NCBI GenBank assembly: GCA_046290815.1
Contig: JBKBUF010000003.1
Coordinates: forward strand, 124,001-188,000
Direction: 5' to 3'
From: JBKBUF01 sp046290815
Lineage (GTDB): Bacteria; Bacteroidota; Bacteroidia; Cytophagales; Cytophagaceae
DNA length: 64,000 bases
Notes under the pieces: model-generated
Database searches by the model: none
What the model saw: only the letters and a program-made list of their open reading frames with translations
What the model was told of the DNA's origin: nothing
Translations under genes and position numbers: made by a program
Part shown: positions 45,989-55,291 of the stretch, in pieces
Numbering within the stretch: position 1 is the stretch's first letter
Layout of the letters: each line of letters begins with the position of its first letter

Positions 45989-48061
45989 ATGCAAAGAATT
46001 ATTTGGCTACTGGTCTTTATTTTTTCTTCTTCCATTGTTGCAGCGCAAAGTATAGAGCTAAAAGCGGAATTAAAAATTGATTCTTATGACCCTCTTAATG
46101 CAGCATTTTATGCAAGGGGTAGAGAGCTACCTCAATTGATTATTTCAGGAGTAAAAGAGGGTAAATTAAAACCCTTAAAAAAAGATTATTCGGATATGCC
46201 GGTAAAGGAATTTCTGCAATCGGTATCTTTTACCAAAGACAGCTCCAAACTTTTCAGCTCGAGGGATTTTCACCTGGTGCTAACAGAAAACATTTCCGTT
46301 TATGCAAAGGAAAAGAAAAATGTTCCTGTTGGACTTTCTATTATTTTACCTGCAAACCACCCGCATAATAACCAAGGTCAAGACAAGCACCTGGCAACAT
46401 TTAAACTGACAGATGTAAAGCAATATCTTTACCTTCATCCTAAAGCTGCATGGTACAACCCTTACAATCATGCAGATTCTTCTCATTTCCCACAGGCATT
46501 GGAACAAAAAAGATTCAGGATTGATGCGATTGCCCTTTATTCTGAATCCGGAGAAATGATTGCTGATCTGAAGGAATTGACACCTAATTATTGGGTGGAT
46601 GTTTTATATGGCAAAGAAAAAAGGATTACCGTAAATTCATTCAAAGACACCAGTTCTTATGTAAAAAGAAATCTACTCTTAAAGAATATAAAAGAGTATG
46701 CTGAGGATTTCCAGGAACTGGGAAGAGAGCCTGCAACTATGAGGGTACCAAAAGAGATTGTAGAATTACATTTACCTTTTACCAGTTACAGATATCTTAG
46801 TCTGGACAAAACAGCAAATTCTTACGTCGGATTTAATATAGGCGACGAAGTATTGGAAGCTGTAAAGGTAGGAAAGCTTCCGGCTTTTATTCCATATACT
46901 AACAAAACATTGAATCCGGAAATTTTCAGAAGTAAAATTGCTGAAAGTACATCTGAAAATTCCGGGGAAAATGAGCCTCTTTCAGGAAAACATCTGAATC
47001 ATGTGATCATTGAAGAATCAATGAATGCGAAAGCACGGGGATTCTATAATTATGAAATTAAAAATATATTATTTGCTATGCCTGGTTATGAAGATTCATC
47101 AGGAGTTCATCCTGATAAACCTTTGTTCAGCATTAAGGTCGATGATTACAGCAAATGGGCAAAGAACAGTAAATTTATAAATCTTCTTGATAGTTTAAGG
47201 TATTCCGGAGCAATTTCTGTTACCAATTCCTTTGGTGAAGTTATAGCTCTTAATCTGGATCCCAAATTACATACAGAAGAATCCGGCCTTAAATTTACGC
47301 TTTCAGAAATTGACAAATTCTTTGATAATCTTGGTTCTGTTGCTGTAAGGAAAGGTTATGAATTTCAGTTGAAGTATGTTTATCATTATATATTAAACAC
47401 AGCACCGGGTAAGCTTACCAGTTTTGATAACATAGAACTAGCAAAACGTCTGCCTGAAAACACTGTGGAGTTGCAGATCAATAATCCTCAGAAACTTTCT
47501 GACCCGTTTCCTAAATTGGATAAGTTCGTAAATTTATATGAACTTGCATTGTCAGACATGGGAAATGTTGAGATACCAAAGGCCATTGGGGCTCTTCAAA
47601 AAATGGAATTTATGTTTATTGAGAATTGCCCGGATTTAAGTTATTCAAAGTTGTTTACTCAACTGGCCAAAATCAAAAAACTAAGATTTCTCCAAATCAA
47701 ATCATCAGGTGTAACAGTCTTTCCTAACGAACTATCATGGTTATCCGGGTTATGGACTGTAGAAGTTATTAATAATCCGGGCTTGGATTTGGGTAAATTG
47801 TTCTTTTTGCTGGCACAACTTCCTGAGGTTAAGATTCTGAATCTTTCTGGAAATGAAATTACTGAATTACCGTCAACAATTGCTCAGATAAGGACATTGG
47901 AAGAATTGAATCTTGCAGGGAATAGTATTAAAACTTTGCCGGTAGAAATTGCCAGGCTTAAGAAATTAAAAAAGTTATCCATTGACGGCTCGAATATGAC
48001 GCAAGAAGAAAAAGATAAAATCTCTAAGCTTTTACCTAATGTGGATATAGATTTTAATTAG
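45989..48061 (+). CDS. Secreted leucine-rich-repeat protein
   Basis: A 690-residue protein with a signal peptide (about 1-20, cut near VAAQ). The first ~480 residues show no family I recognise. The C-terminal part is a short LRR block with bacterial-type units such as KILNLSGNEITELPSTIAQI and EELNLAGNSIKTLPVEI, a protein-interaction fold. No T9SS tail is visible. The stop is 33 bp before a REP-like inverted repeat. Confidence 0.85.
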   Translation: MQRIIWLLVFIFSSSIVAAQSIELKAELKIDSYDPLNAAFYARGRELPQLIISGVKEGKLKPLKKDYSDMPVKEFLQSVSFTKDSSKLFSSRDFHLVLTENISVYAKEKKNVPVGLSIILPANHPHNNQGQDKHLATFKLTDVKQYLYLHPKAAWYNPYNHADSSHFPQALEQKRFRIDAIALYSESGEMIADLKELTPNYWVDVLYGKEKRITVNSFKDTSSYVKRNLLLKNIKEYAEDFQELGREPATMRVPKEIVELHLPFTSYRYLSLDKTANSYVGFNIGDEVLEAVKVGKLPAFIPYTNKTLNPEIFRSKIAESTSENSGENEPLSGKHLNHVIIEESMNAKARGFYNYEIKNILFAMPGYEDSSGVHPDKPLFSIKVDDYSKWAKNSKFINLLDSLRYSGAISVTNSFGEVIALNLDPKLHTEESGLKFTLSEIDKFFDNLGSVAVRKGYEFQLKYVYHYILNTAPGKLTSFDNIELAKRLPENTVELQINNPQKLSDPFPKLDKFVNLYELALSDMGNVEIPKAIGALQKMEFMFIENCPDLSYSKLFTQLAKIKKLRFLQIKSSGVTVFPNELSWLSGLWTVEVINNPGLDLGKLFFLLAQLPEVKILNLSGNEITELPSTIAQIRTLEELNLAGNSIKTLPVEIARLKKLKKLSIDGSNMTQEEKDKISKLLPNVDIDFN

Positions 48062-48093
48062 AGGAAAAAATAAGAACTAACTTAAAATGAAAA

Positions 48094-48174
48094 GTCATTC
48101 CTATGAAGGAGGAATCTGTGAGATAATTAAATTAGTAAATTCATTCACAGATTCCTCGCTTAGGTTTGAATGAC
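48094..48174. repeat. REP-like long inverted repeat
   Basis: Arms at 48094-48121 (GTCATTCCTATGAAGGAGGA... ) and 48145-48174 are imperfect complements over about 28 bp, including perfect stretches GAGGAATCTGTGA / TCACAGATTCCTC and GTCATTC / GAATGAC. They are separated by a 23-bp AT loop. GTCATTC...GGAATC ends are the hallmark of many REP-type intergenic elements. It lies between convergent genes and may double as a terminator. Confidence 0.7.
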
Positions 48175-48202
48175 AGAGACCTGTTTAATTAATAACCCAC
48201 AT

Positions 48203-49891
48203 CTATTTTTTTTCAATCTCAAATCCTGCTACATTCAGATCTTCCCAGAAATGAGGATAAGATTTCTCCACCACATCCGGATTTTTAATGTTCACTGATC
48301 CTAGAAGTGCAAGAGGAGCAAAGGCCATGGCCATTCTGTGGTCTTTATATGTTTCTACAATTTGCTCGTTAACACTAAAGTCACTTTTTACAATTTTGTA
48401 AGTCGTATCTTTCTCAAGCTCGATCATTTCTGCACCGAATTTTTTCAATTCGTTTTGTAGTGCTGCAATGCGGTCTGTTTCCTTTATTCTGAGGCTTTCA
48501 AGTCCTGAGAGGGTACACTCTACGCCTTTAGCTGCCGCTACCACAGCAATAGTCTGTGCAAGGTCAGGACAATCGGTAAAGTCCCATTCAAAACTTTGCA
48601 AAACATCAGTTTTTTCAAGTATTAAAGTATTATTTTCATAAGTGGTTTTTACTCCAAGGTTTTTCATGATTTCTGCCACTACAGAGTCTCCCTGCAGAGA
48701 TTCCGTTCTATAACCCTTAATGGTTACTTTTGCTTCTTTGGCCAGTGCAACTATGCTGTACCAATAACTGGCAGCTGACCAGTCGGACTCTACAGTATAT
48801 TCGGCAGGAATAAATTCCTGATGGTTGATTTCAATTATATTATCATTCCATTCTGAAAATATTCCAAAATGTTTAAGCAAATCAAGCGTCATTCTTATAT
48901 ATGGCTTTGATCCCACTTTCCCGGTAAGCTCAAGAGTAAGTCCGTTAGGAAACATTGGGGCAACCATTAGCAATGCTGATATATACTGGCTGCTTACATC
49001 ACCTCTGATGGAAATTCTGTTTGTTTCAATATCAGTTTTGCTGATTTTTTTTATTTTGATAGGAGGGTATCCTTCTTTTTTCTCATATTCTATTTCTGCT
49101 CCCAGTTTTCTCAAAGCATCTACCAATAAAGCTATTGGTCTTTCCTGCATCCTTTGGGTTCCTGTAAGTACCACTTCTTTACCTGTTACCGCACAATATG
49201 CTGTGAGAAATCTCATGGTAGTCCCTGCATCAAGCACATCAAGTACATTATCTTTAGATTTCAGTAATTTGATCATTGTCTGTGTATCCCTTGCATTTGA
49301 AAGATTATGCAGTGCGGCTGTACCTCCGGCAAGAGCATTTATGATAAGTACTCGGTTGCTTTCGCTTTTGGAAGAAGGTGGGGTAACAGTGCAAAATACT
49401 GAACCTGTATTATGGGATAACAATAATATATTGGTTGATTTAGACTCTGCTGTTTTTAACGCAATGTTATTTTTGTTTACAGGCTTGTTCTTTGTAGTGT
49501 TCACCTTATTTTTTACTGCTACAGTTTTTTTCACTGTCCTCTTTTTACCTATAGGCTTTTTAGCTACAGATTTTTTAACTGGTGACTTTTTAGCCGGAGA
49601 CTTTTTACCTTCAAATTTTTTGGTAGTAGCTTTTGAAGTCTTCTTTTTTGCGGTTTTTGCTTTCTGAATCTTTTTGGCAACGACTTTTTTCGTCGTGCTT
49701 TTTTTCTTAGCTGCTTTTTTCTTTACAGGTTTTTTTGCGACAGCTTTTTTAATTGTCGGTTTTTTCGAGGAAGCTTTCTTTTTCGCTGCTTTGGAGCCTG
49801 TTTTCTTTACTGTTTTTTTAGCAACAGTTTTTTGGGCTGCCTTTTTAGCCCCGGCTTTTTTAGTTTTGCTCGTTAAATTTTTTTTAGCCAT
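48203..49891 (-). CDS. aroA: EPSP synthase with lysine-rich histone H1-like N-terminal extension
   Basis: Residues from about 162 to 562 are a complete 3-phosphoshikimate 1-carboxyvinyltransferase (shikimate pathway, adds enolpyruvyl to shikimate-3-phosphate): TPPSSKSESNRVLI, LDAGTTMRFLTAY, ERPIALLVDALRKLGA, SSQYISALLM, SDWSAASYW and ETDRIAALQNELKK are all present. Residues 1-140 have about 57 Lys (41%), with AKK, KKAA and SPAKK/SPVKK motifs like histone H1-type DNA-binding tails. No other Met lies between residue 1 and about 208, so an ATG start inside cannot give a normal AroA; a TTG start near residue 156 is possible. AroB lies 2 bp upstream. Confidence 0.9.
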   Translation of the reverse strand: MAKKNLTSKTKKAGAKKAAQKTVAKKTVKKTGSKAAKKKASSKKPTIKKAVAKKPVKKKAAKKKSTTKKVVAKKIQKAKTAKKKTSKATTKKFEGKKSPAKKSPVKKSVAKKPIGKKRTVKKTVAVKNKVNTTKNKPVNKNNIALKTAESKSTNILLLSHNTGSVFCTVTPPSSKSESNRVLIINALAGGTAALHNLSNARDTQTMIKLLKSKDNVLDVLDAGTTMRFLTAYCAVTGKEVVLTGTQRMQERPIALLVDALRKLGAEIEYEKKEGYPPIKIKKISKTDIETNRISIRGDVSSQYISALLMVAPMFPNGLTLELTGKVGSKPYIRMTLDLLKHFGIFSEWNDNIIEINHQEFIPAEYTVESDWSAASYWYSIVALAKEAKVTIKGYRTESLQGDSVVAEIMKNLGVKTTYENNTLILEKTDVLQSFEWDFTDCPDLAQTIAVVAAAKGVECTLSGLESLRIKETDRIAALQNELKKFGAEMIELEKDTTYKIVKSDFSVNEQIVETYKDHRMAMAFAPLALLGSVNIKNPDVVEKSYPHFWEDLNVAGFEIEKK

Positions 49892-49893
49892 TC

Positions 49894-50934
49894 TTATATA
49901 TTATAAAAACGAATTGATTCTCTTATTTCTTTAAATGTAATCGGATTGTTATAGTTAGCCTTTCCTGTTTCTTCAAGTAATGTACAAAGGATTTCATCCT
50001 TTTCATTTTTTTTGTCCTGAAGGGTGAGAGGAAGTATCTGTTCAACATCGTATTCAAAAATCTCTATCTTGCCGTAGATAGAAATGATATAATCTCTAAT
50101 TTTATTTAATTCCTCCTGGCTGATGAAGTGCCGTTTCATAGATATATAAGATTCACAAATCATACCTATAGCAATAGCTTCGCCATGCAAAAGCTTTTTA
50201 TCAGGAATATTCAGGAAATAGCTTTCGATAGCATGACCTATGGTATGACCGAAATTGAGAATTTTTCTCAAGCCTTTTTCCAGAGGGTCAACCTCTGCCA
50301 CTTTCGCCTTTACAGCTACAGAATGTGCCACCAGATCTTCTATATCCTGCTGATCTAATTTTTTAGTTCTGATTTCTTCCCACTTACTTTTATCTGCAAT
50401 CAGGCAATGTTTGATTATTTCTGCAAAGCCTGATCTGAATTCTTCCGAAGGAAGTGTGGTTAAAAATCCGGTATCAATAATTACAGCATCAGGTACTCTG
50501 AAAACGCCTATGTGGTTTTTAAAACTTTTAAAATCAATACCCAGCTTTCCTCCTACACTTGCATCAACCTGAGAAAGCAGAGTGGTAGGCATTTGAACAA
50601 AGTCAATTCCACGTTTATAGGTTGCCGCGCAAAATCCACCCATGTCTCCAATTACACCACCGCCAATGTTCAGCATAAGTGATTTCCGGTCGAGCCGTAG
50701 GTCTGTCATGGCTTGCCAGATTTTTTCACAAGTGCTGATGGTTTTATTTTCTTCTCCGCTTTGGATTTGGATTACATTTTTTTCCGGAATCAGATTTCTG
50801 AATGCAGGTAAACAATGCTGATAGGTGTTTTCATCTGTCAAAGCAATAATTCTGGTATACTCTCGCTGATTCAGAAAGCTTTCAAGGCATTCTGCTGCAT
50901 CTTTGACAATAAAAATATTCGGGGAAATTACCAT
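49894..50934 (-). CDS. aroB: 3-Dehydroquinate synthase
   Basis: This enzyme converts DAHP to 3-dehydroquinate with NAD+ and a metal ion, the second step of the shikimate pathway. NAD-binding motifs GGGVIGDMGGFCAATYKRG (about 91-110) and PTTLLSQVDASVGGK (about 117-131) are present, as is HGEAIAIGM with a metal-ligand His and FGHTIGHAIE. At 346 residues it is full length. It precedes aroA by 2 bp and follows the DAHP synthase gene after a heptad repeat element. Confidence 0.96.
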   Translation of the reverse strand: MVISPNIFIVKDAAECLESFLNQREYTRIIALTDENTYQHCLPAFRNLIPEKNVIQIQSGEENKTISTCEKIWQAMTDLRLDRKSLMLNIGGGVIGDMGGFCAATYKRGIDFVQMPTTLLSQVDASVGGKLGIDFKSFKNHIGVFRVPDAVIIDTGFLTTLPSEEFRSGFAEIIKHCLIADKSKWEEIRTKKLDQQDIEDLVAHSVAVKAKVAEVDPLEKGLRKILNFGHTIGHAIESYFLNIPDKKLLHGEAIAIGMICESYISMKRHFISQEELNKIRDYIISIYGKIEIFEYDVEQILPLTLQDKKNEKDEILCTLLEETGKANYNNPITFKEIRESIRFYNI

Positions 50935-50949
50935 GCCTGTATAAAAATT

Positions 50950-51017
50950 GAAACTCTAAACGCTAAACCAAAACCCTGACAAATTTAGGATTTACTGTTT
51001 AGAATTTAGAGTTTCAG
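50950..51017 (+). repeat. Heptad inverted-repeat element between the DAHP synthase gene and aroB
   Basis: The left arm is GAAACTC, TAAACGC, TAAACCA (50950-50970). The right arm has five in-phase units from 50983 to 51017: ATTTAGG, ATTTACT, GTTTAGA, ATTTAGA, GTTTCAG. The outer parts are nearly exact complements (TGAAACTCTAAA), so a hairpin of about 30 bp can form. Confidence 0.85.
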
Positions 51018-51043
51018 AGAAAAAATAAGTGATGAAAACCAAA

Positions 51044-52150
51044 TTATGCTTTTGTTGGCACAGCCTTCATAATTTCAGTCTGTCTTCTTATTGATTCTTC
51101 GTGTATAATTTTGTAGATCTCTATGATGTAATCAGCGCTAAGATTTAATCTTTTAGCCAGATCGGCTCTGTTTTTCATGATCTCATCCCATCTTTTTACC
51201 TGGTAAGTAGTTACGTTATTTTCTCTCTTATACTCACCGATTTTCTCAACTATCGCCATTCTTGCAGCAAGTACTTCGATAAGTTCTCTGTCAATGTTGT
51301 CGATTTTCTTTCTTAAATCGTCAAGGTGATCGTTAAAATCTTTATCAGAAGTCTGGTCTACTCTAACTTTAAGTTCAGAAAGTATTTCCCCAAGTCTTTC
51401 AGGTGTTACCTGCTGGTCGGCATCACTCCATGCTTTGTCAGGGTTACAATGAGTCTCGATCATCAGACCGTCGAAGTTGAGATCCAAAGCTTTTTGTGAG
51501 ATTTCAAATATAAGATCTCTCTTTCCTCCAATATGACTTGGGTCACAAATGATAGGTATTTGTGGAGCAATTCTTCTCAATTCAATTGGAATTTGCCACA
51601 TAGGTACATTTCTGAATTTTGATTTATCAGATGTAGCAAATCCTCTGTGAATAGCTGCAAGGTCTCTGATACCTGCTCTGTATAATCTTTCAAAAGCACC
51701 AATCCATAATGGAAGCTCAGGGTGAGTTGGATTTTTCACCAAAACAGCAACATTTTTAACCCCCTGAAGCGCATCGGCCATTTCCTGAACAGCAAACGGA
51801 CTTACAGTTGTTCTGGCTCCGATCCAGAGCACATCAACACCATATTTCAGGGCCTCTTCAACATGTTGTGTATTTGCCACTTCTGTACCGATAGGAAACC
51901 CAAGGTCTTTCTTCACATCGGCAAGCCATTTTAAGCCTTCTGCTCCTGCGCCTTCAAAACTGTTAGGGCGGGTTCTGGGTTTCCAGATTCCTGCTCTTAA
52001 TACATCTACTTTCCCAAGCTCTTTTAAAGCTTTTGCAGTTGCAAACAACTGCTCTGGTGTTTCAGCACTGCAAGGTCCTGCTATCACAAGTGGCTTGCTC
52101 TTTAGATTAGCCCATTTCTCAATTGGGTTTACCTGTAAATTGACTTCCAT
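51044..52150 (-). CDS. Bifunctional DAHP synthase / chorismate mutase
   Basis: The 368-residue protein joins an AroF/KDPG-type DAHP synthase (residues about 1-260; AGPCSAE, RAGIWKPRTRPNSFEG, CDPSHIGGKRD, METHCNPDKAWSDADQQ) to a C-terminal AroQ-type chorismate mutase (about 275-360; LRKKIDNIDRELIEVLAARM, KIGEYKRENN). The first step of the shikimate pathway and the branch to prephenate are thus in one chain. Such fusions permit feedback control by prephenate or chorismate. It stands first in the minus-strand aro cluster. Confidence 0.95.
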   Translation of the reverse strand: MEVNLQVNPIEKWANLKSKPLVIAGPCSAETPEQLFATAKALKELGKVDVLRAGIWKPRTRPNSFEGAGAEGLKWLADVKKDLGFPIGTEVANTQHVEEALKYGVDVLWIGARTTVSPFAVQEMADALQGVKNVAVLVKNPTHPELPLWIGAFERLYRAGIRDLAAIHRGFATSDKSKFRNVPMWQIPIELRRIAPQIPIICDPSHIGGKRDLIFEISQKALDLNFDGLMIETHCNPDKAWSDADQQVTPERLGEILSELKVRVDQTSDKDFNDHLDDLRKKIDNIDRELIEVLAARMAIVEKIGEYKRENNVTTYQVKRWDEIMKNRADLAKRLNLSADYIIEIYKIIHEESIRRQTEIMKAVPTKA

Positions 52151-52215
52151 AAATTGTTATTAAAAGTAAATTTTAATCAATATTTGATTATTCTTGCACG
52201 TTTTTCCTCAAACGT

Positions 52216-53400
52216 ATGAATAGTAATAAACTTATATCCTTTAACGATACTTCTGTAGCTTTTTCTTCCCGGCCTGATAAAGAATTGAAAAAAATGTATT
52301 TTCTATTCTCAATTATGAACCTGGATAAGCTTACAAAGATAGGAACTTATTTTGTAAAATTTGCTATAAAAGCAGGTTTGCCGGTAAAAAATGTAATAAA
52401 ATCCACGCTTTTTAATCATTTCTGCGGGGGTGAAACAATCCAGGAATGCATTCCAGCCATAAAAAACCTTGGTAAATACAAAATAGGCGCAATTTTGGAT
52501 TATTCCGTTGAGGGTGCAGGCTCAGAAACTGCCTTTGACGAAACTTATAAAATGCTTATTAAAGCTATTGACTATGCGGCTGCAAATGTTAACATTCCTT
52601 TTGTGGTATTTAAGATGACTGGCCTGAGTTCTGCTGATCTCTTACAGAAAATTCAAAAAAGAGAAAAGCTTGTTGGCGCAGAAACGGTAAAGTTTGATCG
52701 GCTTAAATTTCGAATAAAATCACTTTGCAGTCATGCATTCGAAAACCATGTGAAACTTATGGTTGATGCAGAGGAGAGCTGGATCCAGGACATAATTGAC
52801 GAGTTGGTAATTGGTTTAATGAAAGAGTATAACAGGGAAGATGTAATGGTATATAATACCTTCCAGATGTATAGAAAAGGCATGCTTAACAGATTACAAA
52901 AATTATCTGAGCTTGCAACGCAGGAGGGGTTTAAAATTGGGGTTAAACTGGTAAGAGGTGCATATCTTGAAAAGGAACATGAAGTGGCTGCTTCCAAAGG
53001 TATCGAGACTCCTGTTTATTCTGAGAAAAAAGATACTGACAATTCATTTAATGAAGGACTGAAATTTTGCCTGAAAAATATTAAACATATAGCATTATGC
53101 TCAGGTTCACATAATGAAGATAGTAATCTGCTGCAAATTGAAATTATGCAACAATTTTCCATACCTGCTAATGACCCACGATGTTACTTTGCTCAATTGT
53201 ATGGAATGGGGGATCATATAAGTTATAATCTTGCTAATGAAGGTTACAACGTAGCCAAGTATCTTCCTTTTGGTCCGGTAAAAGAAGTAATGCCTTATCT
53301 CTTCAGAAGGGCAGAAGAAAATAAATCTATTGCAGGGCAAACCAGCAGGGAACTGGATTTGATAAAAAGAGAAATTAAAAGAAGAAGGTTGAAGCGATGA
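52216..53400 (+). CDS. Proline dehydrogenase
   Basis: A monofunctional FAD-dependent proline dehydrogenase of 394 residues, oxidising proline to P5C and passing electrons to quinones at the membrane. Motifs typical of the PRODH barrel are FVVFKMTGL, LMVDAEESWIQ, GVKLVRGAYLEKE and the late RRAEENKSIAGQ (FAD/substrate Arg pair). There is no P5C dehydrogenase fusion. Its stop codon overlaps the next gene by 4 bp. Confidence 0.94.
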   Translation: MNSNKLISFNDTSVAFSSRPDKELKKMYFLFSIMNLDKLTKIGTYFVKFAIKAGLPVKNVIKSTLFNHFCGGETIQECIPAIKNLGKYKIGAILDYSVEGAGSETAFDETYKMLIKAIDYAAANVNIPFVVFKMTGLSSADLLQKIQKREKLVGAETVKFDRLKFRIKSLCSHAFENHVKLMVDAEESWIQDIIDELVIGLMKEYNREDVMVYNTFQMYRKGMLNRLQKLSELATQEGFKIGVKLVRGAYLEKEHEVAASKGIETPVYSEKKDTDNSFNEGLKFCLKNIKHIALCSGSHNEDSNLLQIEIMQQFSIPANDPRCYFAQLYGMGDHISYNLANEGYNVAKYLPFGPVKEVMPYLFRRAEENKSIAGQTSRELDLIKREIKRRRLKR

Positions 53401-54029
53401 TTTCTGAATGGATAGATATATCGGTTGAAGTTTTTAATGGTATGGCTTCATGGCCTGGAGATCCTGTACCTCATATTTCCAGGTATTTGGATAAATCAGC
53501 AGGGGATCCTATTAACCTAAGCCATATCAATATATCTGCGCATACCGGGACTCACATGGATGCTCCATTACATTTTCTGGATAATGCTCCCTCGATGGCA
53601 TCCTGGGCTCCTGAAGATACGGTTGGAAATGCCAGAATCATTTCAATTCAGAATCCTCACTTTATCACCAGGGAAGAGCTTCAACAGTACAATATTCAAA
53701 GTGGTGAACGAATACTTTTGAAAACACGGAATTCAGACAAGCAATGGTACAAAGGAGAGTTTAATCCTAATTTCGTTTGTCTAAATCCTGAAGCAGCAGA
53801 ATTCCTGGCACAGATTAAAATAAGAAGCCTTGGAATTGATTACTTGTCTGTAGGGAATGAAGAAAACGGTAAGGAAGTACACCTGCACCTGCTTAAAGCT
53901 GGTATCTGGATAATTGAAGGACTTTACCTGGCCGATTTAAAGGAAGGTGATTATGAACTTTTATGTTTGCCGTTAAAGCTATCAGACGCAGATGGTGCAC
54001 CTGCCAGAGCTCTTGTTAAATCTGTCTGA
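53397..54029 (+). CDS. Cyclase family protein (kynurenine formamidase-like)
   Basis: A 210-residue metal-dependent hydrolase of the cyclase/KynB family. The HTGTHMDAPLHF motif (about 49-60) has the His and Asp metal ligands, and SLGIDYLSVG and HLHLLKAGIWIIEGLYL follow as in relatives. Substrate could be N-formylkynurenine or an isatin-type amide. It overlaps proline dehydrogenase by 4 bp (ATGA), implying translational coupling and perhaps a role in amino-acid catabolism. Confidence 0.88.
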   Translation: MISEWIDISVEVFNGMASWPGDPVPHISRYLDKSAGDPINLSHINISAHTGTHMDAPLHFLDNAPSMASWAPEDTVGNARIISIQNPHFITREELQQYNIQSGERILLKTRNSDKQWYKGEFNPNFVCLNPEAAEFLAQIKIRSLGIDYLSVGNEENGKEVHLHLLKAGIWIIEGLYLADLKEGDYELLCLPLKLSDADGAPARALVKSV

Positions 54030-54033
54030 GGTT

Positions 54034-54603
54034 TTATGCGATTTGTACTTTGTAATCAATTTCATCCTCCCCTGCAATTGTTAAGATAAGATTTTGTAAG
54101 ATCCTTTTGGCGTTAAAGAACTGAGATTTTGAAGTGCCTGCAGAAATATTCATCATCTGGCCTATCTCTTTATGAGTATACCCTTCCACAGCAAATAATT
54201 TGAAAACGTGTCTGTAGCCTTCCGGTAATTGGTCAATAGTATCGCTAATCTCTTCTGCTGAAATTTTCTCGATAATATTTTCTCTGGTATATACCGGTAA
54301 TCTTTCTGCATCCGGATGGGAAAGTGAATAATGGTAATTTTTCTTTTCCAGTTCTTTCAGACAGGTATTGATAACTATTTTGCGAATCCAACCTTCAAAG
54401 GAACCTTTCCCTTCATAATTTGAGATATTGTTAAATATTTTGATGAAGGATTCCTGTAAAAGGTCTTCTGCATCGGCCCGGCAACTGGTATAACGCAGGC
54501 AGGTAAGAAGCACTCTGGATGAAAAAATCTGGTATAACTGCCTCTGATACAATGGGTCATTCTTTCTGCAACCTTCAAGGATTTCTTCATTCACCAGGGT
54601 CAT
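54034..54603 (-). CDS. ECF-type sigma-70 family factor
   Basis: A 189-residue sigma factor with region 2 (AEDLLQESFIKIFNNISNYEGKG, the core-binding and -10 recognising part) and region 4 (GYTHKEIGQMMNISAGTSKSQFFNAKRIL, helix-turn-helix). Such factors respond to envelope stress. No anti-sigma gene is adjacent: the neighbours are a convergent cyclase and a divergent XRE regulator. The target regulon is unknown. Confidence 0.9.
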   Translation of the reverse strand: MTLVNEEILEGCRKNDPLYQRQLYQIFSSRVLLTCLRYTSCRADAEDLLQESFIKIFNNISNYEGKGSFEGWIRKIVINTCLKELEKKNYHYSLSHPDAERLPVYTRENIIEKISAEEISDTIDQLPEGYRHVFKLFAVEGYTHKEIGQMMNISAGTSKSQFFNAKRILQNLILTIAGEDEIDYKVQIA

Positions 54604-54792
54604 AATTTTTTTAATAATTAAGGTTAATTTTCGATGATCAATTTACAAAATGTTTCAATTTGACACAATGGCTTTATGATAATTGTATATTTATTTAATA
54701 GGAAAGGATTATTTCGACTTATTTTTACGCTGTGTTTCCAAAAAGAACAGTAATTTGCATTTTTTTATGATTAGTGGTAAATTGATCCTTAT

Positions 54793-55233
54793 ATGGGTGA
54801 AATACAATTTAAGTTTCCGGGGATTTTAAAGGAGCTCAGGTTAGAAGAGAAACTGACTCAGGAGGATATGTCTAATTTGCTTCAGATAGACAGGAGTAAC
54901 ATAGCCAATTATGAAAGGGGCAAAAGGTTACCTTCAATTGAATCATTAATTAAAATTGCTGATTATTTTAATGTATCCCTTGATTATCTTATAAGGGGAA
55001 AGGATCATAAAACTTCATTGGATTCATCAGATTCGGCAGTGAACGAATCCCTAAGGGAATTGATGGCTGAGAATACCAGCCTTATGGATAATCAGCTTAA
55101 AATGAATGATTTACTTGTGCAGAAAGAAGAGGAAATAAGAGTATTAAAAGATTATTTACAATCTTTAAAGATGTACAATCATTTTCTGGAGCAGAAAATT
55201 AAATTATTGGAAAATAATTCCGAGGAGCAGTAA
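54793..55233 (+). CDS. XRE-family helix-turn-helix regulator with C-terminal coiled coil
   Basis: A 146-residue regulator with a HTH at residues about 9-66 (LRLEEKLTQEDMSNLLQIDRSNIANYERG), followed by a coiled-coil-prone region with heptads (MAENTSLMDNQLKMNDLLVQKEEEIRVLKDYLQ). It probably dimerises through the coil. It is divergent from the ECF sigma gene and precedes the acidic secreted protein by 58 bp. Ligand and target are unknown. Confidence 0.9.
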   Translation: MGEIQFKFPGILKELRLEEKLTQEDMSNLLQIDRSNIANYERGKRLPSIESLIKIADYFNVSLDYLIRGKDHKTSLDSSDSAVNESLRELMAENTSLMDNQLKMNDLLVQKEEEIRVLKDYLQSLKMYNHFLEQKIKLLENNSEEQ

Positions 55234-55291
55234 ACGCACCAAATTTACCCTAACACTGTTCCCAATAAAAGTATAAAGGGAAAGGAAAACG

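Noticed and set aside
48825..49934. Long plus-strand open frames (280 and 86 codons) with Phe-rich hydrophobic translation, opposite aroA
   Set aside because: They are the antisense of the Lys-rich aroA extension (AAA/AAG read as TTT/CTT) and of conserved aroA codons. No start context or family.
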